The notes: generated by a model from the letters alone, not told the origin. Positions 8,327 to 17,677 are shown, counted from the stretch's first letter. The stretch: 64,000 nucleotides of DNA from Clostridia bacterium (GCA_017546165.1 JAFYXL010000025.1:1-64000); one strand, 5' to 3'. Numbers and translations: made by a program.

Positions 8327-8953
8327 TTAAAATTCAGGCGAAGACTCCGCATTCAAAACAGCCTTTGCCATCTCAGCTTCGGTCTGGTCATCAATAGCTG
8401 ACATATATCCGTCCTCACCATCAAGGGAAATCTGTTCTGAACTTATTTTTTCATAGTCAGGTAGGTCTGTCACACTGGCAATACCAAAACATCTCAAAAA
8501 TTCATCATTGGTTCCAAAAAGCATTGGTCTGCCGGGAGTATCAAGCCTGCCAACTTCCTGAATAAGGTTTCTTTCAAGCAAGCGGTTTACCAAAGTGTCA
8601 CAGGACACACCACGAATCTGCTCAATTACCGAACGGGTAACCGGCTGTTTGTATGCAACAATAGACAAAACTTCCATTGCGGCATTTGAAAGAGTTTGCG
8701 CACGCCTTGGCTCTGCAAGTTTGGATATGTACTCGTTATACTCCCCACGTGTACACATTTGATATGAGTCCTCCAGACGGATTATCTTAAGGCCCCGTCC
8801 TTCCTCATCATACTTGTCTATGAGAGCTGTCATAACCGCTCTTGTACTTTTTAAATCAATATCTAATATATCAGATATTCTTTCAATATCCACAGGGTCA
8901 CCTGCGGCAAACAAAATACCTTCTATTATCGCTTCTGCTTCTTTAAGTTTCAT
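8327..8953 (-). CDS. scpB: Segregation and condensation protein B
   Basis: 208 residues with the tandem winged-helix organisation of ScpB: LKEAEAIIEGILFAAGDPVDIERISDIL at the start, AMEVLSIVAYKQPVTRSVIEQIRGV in the middle and GRPMLFGTNDEFL. ScpB dimers bind ScpA and SMC to form the bacterial condensin that organises and segregates the chromosome. It follows scpA by 21 bp in the same transcript. Confidence 0.96.
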   Translation of the reverse strand: MKLKEAEAIIEGILFAAGDPVDIERISDILDIDLKSTRAVMTALIDKYDEEGRGLKIIRLEDSYQMCTRGEYNEYISKLAEPRRAQTLSNAAMEVLSIVAYKQPVTRSVIEQIRGVSCDTLVNRLLERNLIQEVGRLDTPGRPMLFGTNDEFLRCFGIASVTDLPDYEKISSEQISLDGEDGYMSAIDDQTEAEMAKAVLNAESSPEF

Positions 8954-8974
8954 AACTTCACCAAGACTTGAGCC

Positions 8975-9736
8975 TTAGTCCTCCAACTCCTCAAAATTAA
9001 ATTTATCATCATCCGAGATTTTTGTAATGGTATAATCCTTGCCGTCAATGGTTTCATCAACTGCAATTTTATTCAGCTTTATCATTTCAAGCACCGCAAG
9101 AAATGAGGCAACCGCCTCAGGTCTTGACTTTGTCCCTTTGAACACATCTCTAAACAGCACCCTTCCTTTTGCAACGAGTTTGTTCCATATTTTGCGTACT
9201 CGCTCACGGACCGAAACCTTCTCGTGCCCTACAATACCCGAGAATGACCGCTTTGGTGGAGGCAATTTGCGTTCAAGCTTTGCAAATGACATTTTGTATG
9301 CTTCCAATAAATTTTCAACAGTGAGTGCTGAGTAATCAATAACAGCAGCGGGCCTCTCAATCACGTCAGGAAGTTTAAAGAATAATACCGAATCGGAGTT
9401 CTCGTGTTCACGGAAAAAGTCGATACTTTCTTTAATTCGCTGATACTCAACAAGTCGTCTCACAAGTTCAGTTCTTGGGTCTTCGTCTTCGCCTTCTTCA
9501 TCCTCCTGCGGCAACAGCATCTTTGACTTTATCTGAAGAAGCGTGGCCGCCATAACAAGGAATTCGCTTGACATTTCAAGGTCCAATTCCTCCATCTGCT
9601 TCATAACTTCAAGGTACTGCTCCAGTATTTCCGCAATAGGAATATCATATACGCTGACCTTGTTCTTTTTAATCAGCATCAAAAGCAAATCAAGAGGACC
9701 TTCAAAAGAGTCCAGTTTAAATGAAAGTTGAGTCAT
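8975..9736 (-). CDS. scpA: Segregation and condensation protein A (kleisin)
   Basis: 253 residues. The N-terminus FKLDSFEGPLDLLLMLIKKNKV is the hallmark of ScpA, the kleisin that bridges the SMC heads. An acidic linker (residues about 76-88) and a C-terminal winged-helix region with FLAVLEMIKLNKIAV follow. It lies 38 bp after the M50 protease gene and ahead of scpB, an arrangement widely conserved in Firmicutes. Confidence 0.96.
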   Translation of the reverse strand: MTQLSFKLDSFEGPLDLLLMLIKKNKVSVYDIPIAEILEQYLEVMKQMEELDLEMSSEFLVMAATLLQIKSKMLLPQEDEEGEDEDPRTELVRRLVEYQRIKESIDFFREHENSDSVLFFKLPDVIERPAAVIDYSALTVENLLEAYKMSFAKLERKLPPPKRSFSGIVGHEKVSVRERVRKIWNKLVAKGRVLFRDVFKGTKSRPEAVASFLAVLEMIKLNKIAVDETIDGKDYTITKISDDDKFNFEELED

Positions 9737-9774
9737 TAAAATTTCCTCTCATCATATCTAAAATTCACCGTTTC

Positions 9775-10467
9775 TTAAAAGAACGGTATCAAACCTATTA
9801 CCCAAAAGTAAAAACTGAGAATTAAATTTGATATTGTATTCAACAGACTTCCGAATATAGGAGTATTAATAAGAATAATTAAAATTATAAAACCATACTG
9901 TTCATACTGCATAAGTTTGAAGTATGTTCTTGGTGGCAAAACTGCACTGAGTATCTTGGAACCGTCAAGAGGTGGTATTGGAATAAAATTAAATACCGCC
10001 AAACCTATATTCATCGAAATCAGAATATAAAGCATAGTTGTAATTACCGAAAGTATTGTTGCTTCAACCTCACTGCCCAAAGGCACTAAATATACAAGGT
10101 TGAGTAAAAATACTGCAACAAAGGCAACCAAAAGATTGCTGAGAGGTCCTGCAAGGGAAGTTATAACCATCCCGGATTTGCGTTTTCCAACAGCAAAATT
10201 GCCCGGATTTACCGGCACAGGCCTTGCCCATCCAAATCCAAACAAAAAGAGACAAAGGGCACCGATTGGGTCAAGGTGACTTAGTGGACTTAAATTAAGC
10301 CTTCCCATAGATTTTGCTGTATTATCGCCCAGCTTGTACGCCGTATAGCCGTGGGCAAATTCGTGTATTGAGAGCGACAAAAATACGCAAAAGGCAGTCA
10401 TCAAAAGTTCTGCTATACCTATCCAACCACGACCAAACCATTGTTGAAGTCTATTAACCATACTCAC
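9775..10467 (-). CDS. Site-2 protease family (M50) membrane metalloprotease
   Basis: 230 residues with several membrane helices. The zinc motif HEFAH (residues 35-39) lies in the first helical pair and the second metal ligand in NFIPIPPLDGSKIL (about 165-178), as in the YwhC/Rip group of intramembrane proteases. Members cleave transmembrane substrates, but targets of this small subgroup are unknown. It heads the operon with scpA-scpB, as in Bacillus relatives (ypuD region), under the promoter at 10523-10551. Confidence 0.9.
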   Translation of the reverse strand: MSMVNRLQQWFGRGWIGIAELLMTAFCVFLSLSIHEFAHGYTAYKLGDNTAKSMGRLNLSPLSHLDPIGALCLFLFGFGWARPVPVNPGNFAVGKRKSGMVITSLAGPLSNLLVAFVAVFLLNLVYLVPLGSEVEATILSVITTMLYILISMNIGLAVFNFIPIPPLDGSKILSAVLPPRTYFKLMQYEQYGFIILIILINTPIFGSLLNTISNLILSFYFWVIGLIPFF

Positions 10468-10522
10468 CGTCTCCTTAAGTTAACAAAATGGTGTTTCGCA
10501 TATTATAAATATAATCTTATTA

Positions 10523-10551
10523 ATTATACCATAATCGCCCTTTTTTGTCAA
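10523..10551 (-). promoter_or_regulatory. Promoter of the M50-scpAB operon
   Basis: TTGACA (10551-10546), 17-nt spacer, TATAAT (10528-10523) on the minus strand: a full consensus promoter just behind the nhaC terminator. Confidence 0.85.
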
Positions 10552-10585
10552 ACAAAAAGGGGCGTCAGCAAGATGCTGCGCCCCT
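10552..10585 (-). terminator. Terminator of the NhaC-family gene
   Basis: On the minus strand AGGGGCGCAGCA and TGCTGACGCCCCT pair with one mismatch and are followed by TTTTTG. The hairpin lies 15 bases after the antiporter stop codon. Confidence 0.85.
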
Positions 10586-10600
10586 AAATTTATAATTTAT

Positions 10601-12304
10601 TTAAAATTGAACTGACCTTTTTGAGTCTATCTTCTTAACAACAAGCATTGTTGCAACCATAAGAACGATACCTATAGGCAACGATATGGTCCAATTCTGA
10701 ATATATCCCGCTATCACATATGAAACAAAGGATACTGCAGCAACGGTTATTGCGTAAGGAAGCTGTGTTGATACGTGGTTCAGGTGATTACACTTTGCAC
10801 CTGCGGATGACATAATTGTTGTATCCGAGATAGGTGAGCAGTGATCGCCACATACAGCACCTGCAAGACACGCTGACATACCAATAATGAGCAACGGATC
10901 GCCTGCTTCAAAGATAACAGTAACAATCGGAATGAGGATGCCGAAGGTTCCCCATGATGTACCTGTTGCAAAAGCAAGAATACAAGCAACAACAAAGATA
11001 ACAGCAGGGAGAAGATTTGCAAGAGCTCCTGCACTTGCAAGGAGATTTTCAACATATGTAGCGTAGCCAAGGAGACCGTTTACATTTTTGAGTGCTGTTG
11101 CAAATGTAAGAATTGTGATTGCAGGAACCATCGCAATAAAGCCCTTGGGAACACATTCCATTGCTTCCTTGAAGGTAACGAGTCTTCTGCACATAAAGTA
11201 AGCAATAGTAAGAACTAAAGCAATAAGAGCACCCCAAGGAAGACCAAATGTTGCATCTGTGTTACCGAATGCACCGATAAAGTTACCTGCATTATCTGTG
11301 CCACCCCAAATATCTACTCCATAGAATCCGCCAACATAGAGAAGCGAAATAACGCAAATGATAATCAAAACAACAATCGGGAGAATCAGATCAATAACCT
11401 TGCCCTTTGAAGCTACAGCTCCTTCTGGTTCTTCAACACGGTCACCACTTGTAAAGAGATCACCCTTTGTGAGTGCGTTAAATTCGTGAAGCTTCATTGG
11501 ACCAAAATCGAACTTCATCAGGCAAATTGCGATAATGAATACAAAGGTCAAAATTGAATAGAAGTTATAAGGAATTGCCTGAATGAACAATGAAATACCC
11601 TGACCTTCTTCTGCATAGCTTGCAACTGCTGCCGCCCAGGATGAAACAGGAGCAATCATACAAACCGGAGCCGCTGTTGCATCGATAAGATATGCAAGTT
11701 TTGCTCTTGAAATCTTATGACGGTCACAAACAGGGGTCATAACCGAACCAACTGTAAGGCAGTTGAAGTAGTCATCTATGAATATAAGAACACCGAGAAC
11801 AAATGTTGCAAGCATTGCACCTGTACGGGTTTTGATGTGCTTTTCAGCCCATGCACCAAATGCTGCGCTGCCGCCGGCTTTGTTAACAAGAGCAACAAGT
11901 ATGCCAAGAACAACCAAAAAGATAAAAATACCTGCGGTACCGGAAACAGCACCAATAAGACCTGTGTCAAGAAGGTTGTTCATCGCAGCAACCGGATTGA
12001 AGTTCGCAGAGAATAAACCTGCAAGCAGAATCCCGATAAACAATGAAGAATAAACCTCTTTTGTCACAAGTGCCAAAATAATTGCAAGAATTGGTGGCAA
12101 TAGCGAAACAAATGTTGCGTAATAGTTGCTTGGCGCAGGAACCTCTCCTGTCCCTCCACAAGCCTCGCAAATGTCAACAAGACCAGTTTCTGCACAGGCT
12201 CCACAAGCTACAGACACGTCTGTCTTTACGCTTACTGCGCTGACAACAACGGCAACCAATGCCAGCAAAACCACTGCGATTTTGATAATGGTTGATTTTT
12301 TCAT
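10601..12304 (-). CDS. NhaC-family sodium/proton antiporter with extracytoplasmic CxxC insert
   Basis: 567 residues with about a dozen membrane helices. Motifs such as FIDDYFNCLTVGSVMTPV, DATAAPVCMIAPVSSWAA, FATGTSWGTFGILIPI and GDHCSPISDTTIMSS place it in the NhaC branch of the ion-transporter superfamily (Na+/H+ antiport or amino acid-coupled exchange). Unusual for the family, a short Cys-rich segment (Cys34, 37, 46, 49 as CGAC ... CEAC-GGTGE) follows the first helix and resembles the DnaJ-type CxxCxGxG unit. It has its own promoter and terminator. Members next to lysine genes have been predicted as lysine carriers (LysW), and here the dap genes are adjacent, but I found no lysine riboswitch. 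Confidence 0.88.
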   Translation of the reverse strand: MKKSTIIKIAVVLLALVAVVVSAVSVKTDVSVACGACAETGLVDICEACGGTGEVPAPSNYYATFVSLLPPILAIILALVTKEVYSSLFIGILLAGLFSANFNPVAAMNNLLDTGLIGAVSGTAGIFIFLVVLGILVALVNKAGGSAAFGAWAEKHIKTRTGAMLATFVLGVLIFIDDYFNCLTVGSVMTPVCDRHKISRAKLAYLIDATAAPVCMIAPVSSWAAAVASYAEEGQGISLFIQAIPYNFYSILTFVFIIAICLMKFDFGPMKLHEFNALTKGDLFTSGDRVEEPEGAVASKGKVIDLILPIVVLIIICVISLLYVGGFYGVDIWGGTDNAGNFIGAFGNTDATFGLPWGALIALVLTIAYFMCRRLVTFKEAMECVPKGFIAMVPAITILTFATALKNVNGLLGYATYVENLLASAGALANLLPAVIFVVACILAFATGTSWGTFGILIPIVTVIFEAGDPLLIIGMSACLAGAVCGDHCSPISDTTIMSSAGAKCNHLNHVSTQLPYAITVAAVSFVSYVIAGYIQNWTISLPIGIVLMVATMLVVKKIDSKRSVQF

Positions 12305-12379
12305 AAAATCCTCCTTAGTTATAAAATATTTTTCTGTATCCGGACAAATGTGAACAAAACATGTCCAATATATCCCCCA

Positions 12380-12407
12380 TTATTACATAATTTGCCTCAA
12401 AAGTCAA
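12380..12407 (-). promoter_or_regulatory. Likely promoter of the NhaC-family gene
   Basis: TTGACT (12407-12402), 16-nt spacer, TAATAA (12385-12380) on the minus strand. The leader that follows holds a small GGACA/TGTCC hairpin at about 12342-12366. No riboswitch consensus is visible. Confidence 0.5.
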
Positions 12408-12432
12408 TAATCTTACTATAGATTAGCAAAAA

Positions 12433-12478
12433 ATAGCCTGTATCAGAAGTTACACCAGTAATTCCCGATACAGGCTAT
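12433..12478. terminator. Terminator after the ECF S-component gene
   Basis: ATAGCCTGTATC and GATACAGGCTAT form a perfect 12-bp stem with a 22-nt loop and A/T-rich flanks on both sides. It ends the asd-dapA-dapB-ECF transcript. Confidence 0.75.
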
Positions 12479-12488
12479 CCATTTTTAA

Positions 12489-13004
12489 TTAAATACTATC
12501 AATATATCTCTTGACGCTTACATTCGCAGTTAATGCTTTGTAAAGAACAGTTGATGCGATTATTCCAAAAACTGACTGTATTACGCTTCCGTAAATTCCC
12601 GCCGCCGCAGCCGCAACACTGCCTGAAAGCCATATTTCAACAAGAAAGTATCCACCTGCCATTATAATTTCACCCGCTACACCGCTGACAATCAAAATCA
12701 ACCAGCTCTTTGTCCTGAAAGCCTTTGAAAACATCAGGCCTGCTACAAGAGCTACCAAAAATTTTATCACCAGTGTAGGAATTGCAAATGATGTATATCC
12801 TGCAAAAATATCAGCAAGACACGAACCTATCCCAGCAGCAATTGCACCGTTTAAAGGGCCGAGTATGTAGGCAGAAAGAAGAACAACGCAATCACCCATA
12901 TTCACATATCCTCCGCTAAGACCCGAGGGTATTCTTATCGCCATAGTTGCCACACAAGTAATGGCCGCAAAGAGAGATATTGTAATTAGTCTTTTTGTTT
13001 TCAT
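12489..13004 (-). CDS. ECF transporter S component
   Basis: 171 residues, about five to six membrane helices, with the pattern ISLFAAITCVATMAIRIPS ... GYVNMGDCVVLLSAYILGPLNGAIAAGIGSCLADI typical of substrate-binding subunits of energy-coupling-factor vitamin importers. The shared EcfAA'T module is not in this window, as expected for a group II system. AAGGAGGA precedes the start. It follows dapB by 22 bp, so it is transcribed with lysine biosynthesis genes, which may hint at the substrate, but the ligand cannot be told from the sequence. Confidence 0.85.
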   Translation of the reverse strand: MKTKRLITISLFAAITCVATMAIRIPSGLSGGYVNMGDCVVLLSAYILGPLNGAIAAGIGSCLADIFAGYTSFAIPTLVIKFLVALVAGLMFSKAFRTKSWLILIVSGVAGEIIMAGGYFLVEIWLSGSVAAAAAGIYGSVIQSVFGIIASTVLYKALTANVSVKRYIDSI

Positions 13005-13026
13005 AAAATGCGTCCTCCTTAACGAC

Positions 13027-13779
13027 CTACTCCTTCACCAAATCTGACATATTGTAAAGGCCGGGGCCCTTACCATACATAAACACAGCGGCACGGACAG
13101 CTCCCACTGCAAAAACTTCTTTTGAGGTTGCAGAGTGTTTAACCTCAATTACCTCATCACAGCCTGCGAAAATAACAGTATGTTCACCAACTATGTTTCC
13201 ACCACGAACTGCGTGAATACCAATTTCTGCCTTTTCTCTCTTTTGTCTTACTGAGTGTCTGTCAAACATATAATGAGGATTGTAGCTCACTGTATCTGAA
13301 ATAGCATCAGCAATAGCAAGGGCTGTGCCGCTTGGCGCATCAAGTTTTTGATTGTGGTGTTTTTCAACAATTTCAATATCAAAATTGCTTTCCAGAACCT
13401 TTGACGCCTTACACACCAAATCAATGAGGAGATTTACGCCAATTGACATATTTGCTGAAAAGAAAATAGGTGTTTCCCTTGAATAAAATTCCAGCTTTGA
13501 AATTTGCTCCTTTGAAAGTCCGGTTGTGCAAATAATTGCAGGGATTTTATTATTTTTTGCATAATCAAGTATCGCATCTGTAAGTGATGGATGTGAAAAG
13601 TCAATTATACAATCAATCTTTTCACTCACCTTAGCCAAATCATCATAAACCGGAAACTCACAGGGATCAGTATTTACATCAAAGCCTGCAACAATCGAAA
13701 CTAAATCATTGTCATCTGCCACTCTTCTGACTGCGTTACCCATTTTGCCATTAGCTCCGCATAATAAAACATTTATCAT
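13027..13779 (-). CDS. dapB: 4-hydroxy-tetrahydrodipicolinate reductase
   Basis: 250 residues. The NAD(P)-binding motif CGANGKMG is at the N-terminus, and the substrate/catalytic block HHNQKLDAPSGTA lies near residues 150-162. It reduces the DapA product to tetrahydrodipicolinate for lysine, peptidoglycan diaminopimelate and spore dipicolinate. A GTG four codons upstream (13791) overlaps the GAGGTG ribosome site, so the ATG at 13779, nine bases after that site, is the better start. It follows dapA within 16 bp. Confidence 0.95.
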   Translation of the reverse strand: MINVLLCGANGKMGNAVRRVADDNDLVSIVAGFDVNTDPCEFPVYDDLAKVSEKIDCIIDFSHPSLTDAILDYAKNNKIPAIICTTGLSKEQISKLEFYSRETPIFFSANMSIGVNLLIDLVCKASKVLESNFDIEIVEKHHNQKLDAPSGTALAIADAISDTVSYNPHYMFDRHSVRQKREKAEIGIHAVRGGNIVGEHTVIFAGCDEVIEVKHSATSKEVFAVGAVRAAVFMYGKGPGLYNMSDLVKE

Positions 13780-13794
13780 TTGTATTTTCACCTC

Positions 13795-14682
13795 TTATTT
13801 TATCTCTGCTCCGTAACTTTTAAGAGCAGTTTTGAGTTTTTCAACATTTTCCTCACCCATTTTGTAAAGAGGAAGTCTTAATTTGCCCACATCAAAACCC
13901 ATAATATTCATCGCTGTTTTTACAGGGATAGGATTTACTTCAATAAACATCGCATCCATAACTTTGAGCATAGACAGGAATTTTTTTTGTGCCAATTCAA
14001 ATTTTCCCTTTTGAAAGTCCATACAAAAATCGTGGACATCTTTGGGAAAAATGTTTGCTACAACCGAAATAACGCCACTGCCACCCACTGCCATAATAGG
14101 AAGTGTAACATCATCATTGCCTGAATATATAACCAGGTCTGTTTCAGCCTTTATTTTGGCTGCAAAGGCAACATCGCCACTGGCTTCTTTTATTCCTATT
14201 ACGTTTTTACATTTTTTGTCCAGGTATTTTAGAGTGTCAAGAGATATGGAAACCCCCGTCCTGGAGGGGACATTGTACAAAACAATTGGGATATTGGCAC
14301 CTTTTGCAATAGCCTCATAATGTTCGCAAAGTCCCTTTTGGGTAGTTTTGTTGTAGTATGGTGTCACAATTAGTGCCCCGTCATAACCCAAAGTTTCAGC
14401 AAACTTTGTCATCCTTATTGCCTTTTCGGTGTTGTTGCTCCCTGTTCCTGCTATCATTTTTATTCTGCCCTTCATCTTTCCTATGCAGAATTCAAGAACA
14501 TCCTTTTGTTCATCCTCGCTCAAAGTCGAGGACTCACCTGTTGTTCCGCAAACCACGATTGCATCAGTTTCATTTTCCAAGTGAAATAAAAGCAACTCCT
14601 CAAGCTTTTGGTAATTTATTCCGGATTCAATAAAAGGAGTAACGATTGCCACGCCTGAGCCTTTAAAAATAGGTTTTTTCAT
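13795..14682 (-). CDS. dapA: 4-hydroxy-tetrahydrodipicolinate synthase
   Basis: 295 residues. It condenses pyruvate with aspartate semialdehyde, the committed lysine/DAP step. Family blocks are GTTGESSTLSEDE, the YNVPSRTG motif with the catalytic tyrosine and IGIKEASGD with the Schiff-base lysine (about residue 164). I use the ATG at 14682 (MKKPIFKGSGVAIVTPF) rather than the upstream GTG at 14706, because AAAGG precedes it and the protein then has normal length. It lies between asd and dapB; a hairpin at 14777-14807 separates it from asd and may lower its expression. Confidence 0.96.
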   Translation of the reverse strand: MKKPIFKGSGVAIVTPFIESGINYQKLEELLLFHLENETDAIVVCGTTGESSTLSEDEQKDVLEFCIGKMKGRIKMIAGTGSNNTEKAIRMTKFAETLGYDGALIVTPYYNKTTQKGLCEHYEAIAKGANIPIVLYNVPSRTGVSISLDTLKYLDKKCKNVIGIKEASGDVAFAAKIKAETDLVIYSGNDDVTLPIMAVGGSGVISVVANIFPKDVHDFCMDFQKGKFELAQKKFLSMLKVMDAMFIEVNPIPVKTAMNIMGFDVGKLRLPLYKMGEENVEKLKTALKSYGAEIK

Positions 14683-14776
14683 AATACACACAGCCTTTCT
14701 GCCCACCAGATAAGGAACATTTTAATGCGTGCCGTGGGCGACACACACCTCTTTTGCTGTCGGTATATTAATCCAA

Positions 14777-14807
14777 ATTGCGGCAAGACCAAGAGCCTTG
14801 CCGCAAT
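14777..14807. terminator. Hairpin between asd and dapA
   Basis: ATTGCGGCAAG and CTTGCCGCAAT form a perfect 11-bp stem with a 9-nt loop, 10 bases after the asd stop. The minus-strand T-tract is short (ATTTGG), so it may be a partial terminator setting the asd:dapA ratio. Confidence 0.6.
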
Positions 14808-14816
14808 ATTTTTCAA

Positions 14817-15896
14817 TTAATCAAGATAACCCTTTGCCGCCAAGAGTTCTGCCATTAAAACAGCACCGCCTGCTGCACCACGAAGGGTATTGTGTGAAAG
14901 ACATACAAACTTGTAATCATACTGGCTATCTTCACGAAGACGTCCGATTGACACAGCCATTCCGCCTTCCATATCACGGTCAAGCTTTGCCTGAGGACGG
15001 TTATCTTCTTCAAAATAGTTAAGGAACTGTTTTGGAGCTGAAGGAAGTTCCAAATCCTGTGGTTCGCCCTTAAAATTCTTCCAAGCCTCTTTGATTTCAT
15101 CAATACTTGGTTTTTTGTCAAAGCTTACAAATACGGCTGCAGTGTGACCATCTGAAACAGGAACACGGAGACACTGTGTTGTAATTGCGGGAGTAGTTGC
15201 ATCAACAATCTTTCCGTCCTGGATTTTACCCCAGATTTTAAGTGGTTCAATCTCGCTCTTCTCTTCTTCTCCGCCGATAAAGGGAATAACGTTGTCAACC
15301 ATCTCGGGCCAGGTTTCAAAAGTTTTACCTGCACCTGAAATTGCCTGATATGTACAAGCAAGAACATTTTTAACACCAAACTTCATCAGCGGATGAAGTG
15401 CCGGAACATAACTTTGAAGTGAACAGTTTGACTTAACCGCAACAAAACCGCGTTTTGTACCAAGACGTTTTTTCTGAGCCTCGATAATTCCAGCGTGCTC
15501 AGGGTTGATTTCAGGTACAATCATAGGTACATCATCTGTATGTCTGTGTGCAGAATTGTTTGATATAACAGGGCATTCAGCTTTTGCATAAGCTTCTTCC
15601 AAAGCACGGATTTCATCCTTCTTCATATCAACTGCGCAGAAAACAAAGTCAACCTGTGATGCAATCTTCTCAATATCAGCAGTGGCATCATACATAATCA
15701 TATCCTTAACTTTTTCAGGCATTTCAGCCTTCATAGCCCAACGACTGCCTACCGCTTCAGTATATTTTTTGCCTGCACTCCTTGGAGATGCTGCAAGAAG
15801 TACAATGTTAAACCACGGATGGTCTGCAAGAAGAGTAATAAATCTCTGACCTACCATACCTGTAGCTCCGATAATTCCTACATTAAATTTTTTCAT
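14817..15896 (-). CDS. asd: Aspartate-semialdehyde dehydrogenase (archaeal/fungal-type)
   Basis: 359 residues with [10 protein letters not shown] (NADP-binding loop, residues 10-19) and catalytic Cys158 in [16 protein letters not shown]; His in the [10 protein letters not shown] region near the C-terminus. It reduces aspartyl phosphate to the semialdehyde, the branch point to lysine, methionine and threonine. Sequence pattern and length fit the long archaeal-like class common in Clostridia. It is the first gene of the lysine operon, with a consensus promoter at 15938-15966. Confidence 0.95.
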   Translation of the reverse strand: MKKFNVGIIGATGMVGQRFITLLADHPWFNIVLLAASPRSAGKKYTEAVGSRWAMKAEMPEKVKDMIMYDATADIEKIASQVDFVFCAVDMKKDEIRALEEAYAKAECPVISNNSAHRHTDDVPMIVPEINPEHAGIIEAQKKRLGTKRGFVAVKSNCSLQSYVPALHPLMKFGVKNVLACTYQAISGAGKTFETWPEMVDNVIPFIGGEEEKSEIEPLKIWGKIQDGKIVDATTPAITTQCLRVPVSDGHTAAVFVSFDKKPSIDEIKEAWKNFKGEPQDLELPSAPKQFLNYFEEDNRPQAKLDRDMEGGMAVSIGRLREDSQYDYKFVCLSHNTLRGAAGGAVLMAELLAAKGYLD

Positions 15897-15937
15897 TTAA
15901 AGTATCCCCCTACGTAATTAGTCTATTCTCTTTAAAT

Positions 15938-15966
15938 ATTATATGCTATCATTAAATGAATGTCAA
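15938..15966 (-). promoter_or_regulatory. Promoter of the asd-dapA-dapB-ECF operon
   Basis: TTGACA (15966-15961), 17-nt spacer, TATAAT (15943-15938) on the minus strand. The short leader (about 35 nt) leaves no room for a lysine riboswitch. Confidence 0.85.
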
Positions 15967-16072
15967 TTATTTTTTGTAACACAATTTTAACATTTATTCA
16001 AAGGAATTTCGTCTATTTTTGTCGAATTTTTAATAAGGAAAATTTTTATTTTTACATTAAGGATTGATTTTG

Positions 16073-17677
16073 ATGAAATTTTTAAGTAAACTTACTGTTA
16101 TAAATATAATCATGGCTTTAACTTTATATTGTCCTTCTGCCTTTGCGGCAGAATATACCGACACTCTCAGAGTAGGCATTTACTACGGTTCTGCTACGGT
16201 TAAAAATCTTGACCTTAAAAGCGATGACGGTTTTGCATTTGGCATCTTTAAAGACAGAGAATTCATTCAGATAAGCACAACCGATTGTGCTTCCGTCAGC
16301 GTTGTCCCCGATATAACCGAAAACGTGCCATCATATCACGTTGATTACGCAAGCTATTCTACAGCAGAAGAGGCAAAAACCGCCGCTGAGGAACTTAAAG
16401 CAATAGGGATCGATGCTTTTACCGCATATTATAAATCACAATTTCACACAATGAGTGGCAACTACAAAAACAACAACGATGCATTATGGGCAGCAGAAAA
16501 CCTGGCGGTTAAAGGAACTGTCGCAACTGTTTCTGACACTGCACTTCGTCTTGTTGATGGCTTGGGTGCAACACTTTTTGTGGCAGATGATAAAACATTT
16601 GGTGTAACTGTTTACCCTAAGCATTACGAAAATGCGGATAGCCTAATCAGCATCTCGGGCAGTGCAAAAGGTACATATCGAGGCGGTTTTGAATGTCGCG
16701 AACTTACTGACAGCGCAATTACTGTAGTAAACACCGTGCCTGTTGAATCATACCTATACAGTGTAGTATGTCGTGAAATGTCCCCTTCTTGGGAGGTTGA
16801 AGCCTTGAAAGCACAGGCAGTATGTGCAAGAAATTTTGCATTGGGCAGAATAAACTATCACAAGCAATATGGATTTGACGTATGCCGTACCGTATGCTGC
16901 CAGGCATATTCTACTTCTGCAGACCAGTCCCAAAGTGTCCACACCGCAGTTGATGAAACCCGTGGGGAACTTCTATTCTACAACAACACACTTGTTCAGG
17001 CAGTTTACTCCTCTTCTATGGGTGCATATACCGAAAGTGTTGAAAATGTATGGGGAACACCATTTCCCTACCTGGTTAGTGTAGAAAATCCTTATGAAGA
17101 TACCGAAAATGTCTATAACGGCAAGTGGACAAAAAGCCTTACCAAAGCCCGCGCAACAGAGATAATGAATTCGCGGGGTTATAACATTGGTGACGTAACT
17201 TCTATAACGGTACTCCAGCGCACACCTGCCGGAGGTGTTTTAAAACTTCAGGTAACTGGCACAAACGGCAGTAAAATCTTTGAACGCGAAAGCTGTCGCA
17301 CAGTATTCAGCGAAGCAACATACAGCCAAAGATATACCGTTACACTAGGTGGACAAGCAGTATATCCTACAGTTTACACCTACAATGGAAATAAAACATC
17401 TTCAGTAGCACTTTCATTCGTTTCAGTACTTGGCGGAAACAATACTACAACTACTCTGAAAGGCTCCTGCATAGCCTATGACGGAAATACTAAAACCAGC
17501 TATACTTCAACCACAACATCAGGAGACTCAAATACATTTGTATTCAGTGGCGAAGGTTGGGGTCACGGTGTCGGTATGAGTCAATATGGCGCAAAAGGTA
17601 TGGCAATGGCAGGATTTGATTATGAAGAAATCCTTACTCACTACTACACAGGCACCCATATTGAAAAAGCATATTAA
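16073..17677 (+). CDS. SpoIID/LytB-domain protein
   Basis: 534 residues with an N-terminal signal peptide (about residues 1-25, ending near AFAAE), a SPOR-like segment (about 95-165) and a SpoIID domain from about 200 to the end. SpoIID features seen are VPVESYLYSVVCREMSPSW, EALKAQAVCARNFAL, the CxxxC-like VCRTVCCQAYS segment, and the C-terminal GEGWGHGVGMSQYGAKGMA. SpoIID enzymes strip peptide-free glycan during engulfment or spore wall remodelling. ATG at 16073 with AAGGA nine bases upstream is preferred over the TTG at 16064. As a single gene divergent from asd it is more likely a SpoIID paralogue than the core spoIID of the spoIIID locus. Confidence 0.88.
   Translation: MKFLSKLTVINIIMALTLYCPSAFAAEYTDTLRVGIYYGSATVKNLDLKSDDGFAFGIFKDREFIQISTTDCASVSVVPDITENVPSYHVDYASYSTAEEAKTAAEELKAIGIDAFTAYYKSQFHTMSGNYKNNNDALWAAENLAVKGTVATVSDTALRLVDGLGATLFVADDKTFGVTVYPKHYENADSLISISGSAKGTYRGGFECRELTDSAITVVNTVPVESYLYSVVCREMSPSWEVEALKAQAVCARNFALGRINYHKQYGFDVCRTVCCQAYSTSADQSQSVHTAVDETRGELLFYNNTLVQAVYSSSMGAYTESVENVWGTPFPYLVSVENPYEDTENVYNGKWTKSLTKARATEIMNSRGYNIGDVTSITVLQRTPAGGVLKLQVTGTNGSKIFERESCRTVFSEATYSQRYTVTLGGQAVYPTVYTYNGNKTSSVALSFVSVLGGNNTTTTLKGSCIAYDGNTKTSYTSTTTSGDSNTFVFSGEGWGHGVGMSQYGAKGMAMAGFDYEEILTHYYTGTHIEKAY

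Noticed and set aside
15897-16072. Lysine riboswitch ahead of asd, or ahead of the NhaC-type gene (12305-12430)
   Set aside because: Both leaders are too short for the roughly 170-nt L-box and show none of its conserved loops.
16073-17677. The core sporulation gene spoIID
   Set aside because: The protein is longer, has a SPOR-like part and lacks the spoIID neighbourhood (murA, spoIIQ, spoIIID), so a paralogue is more likely.
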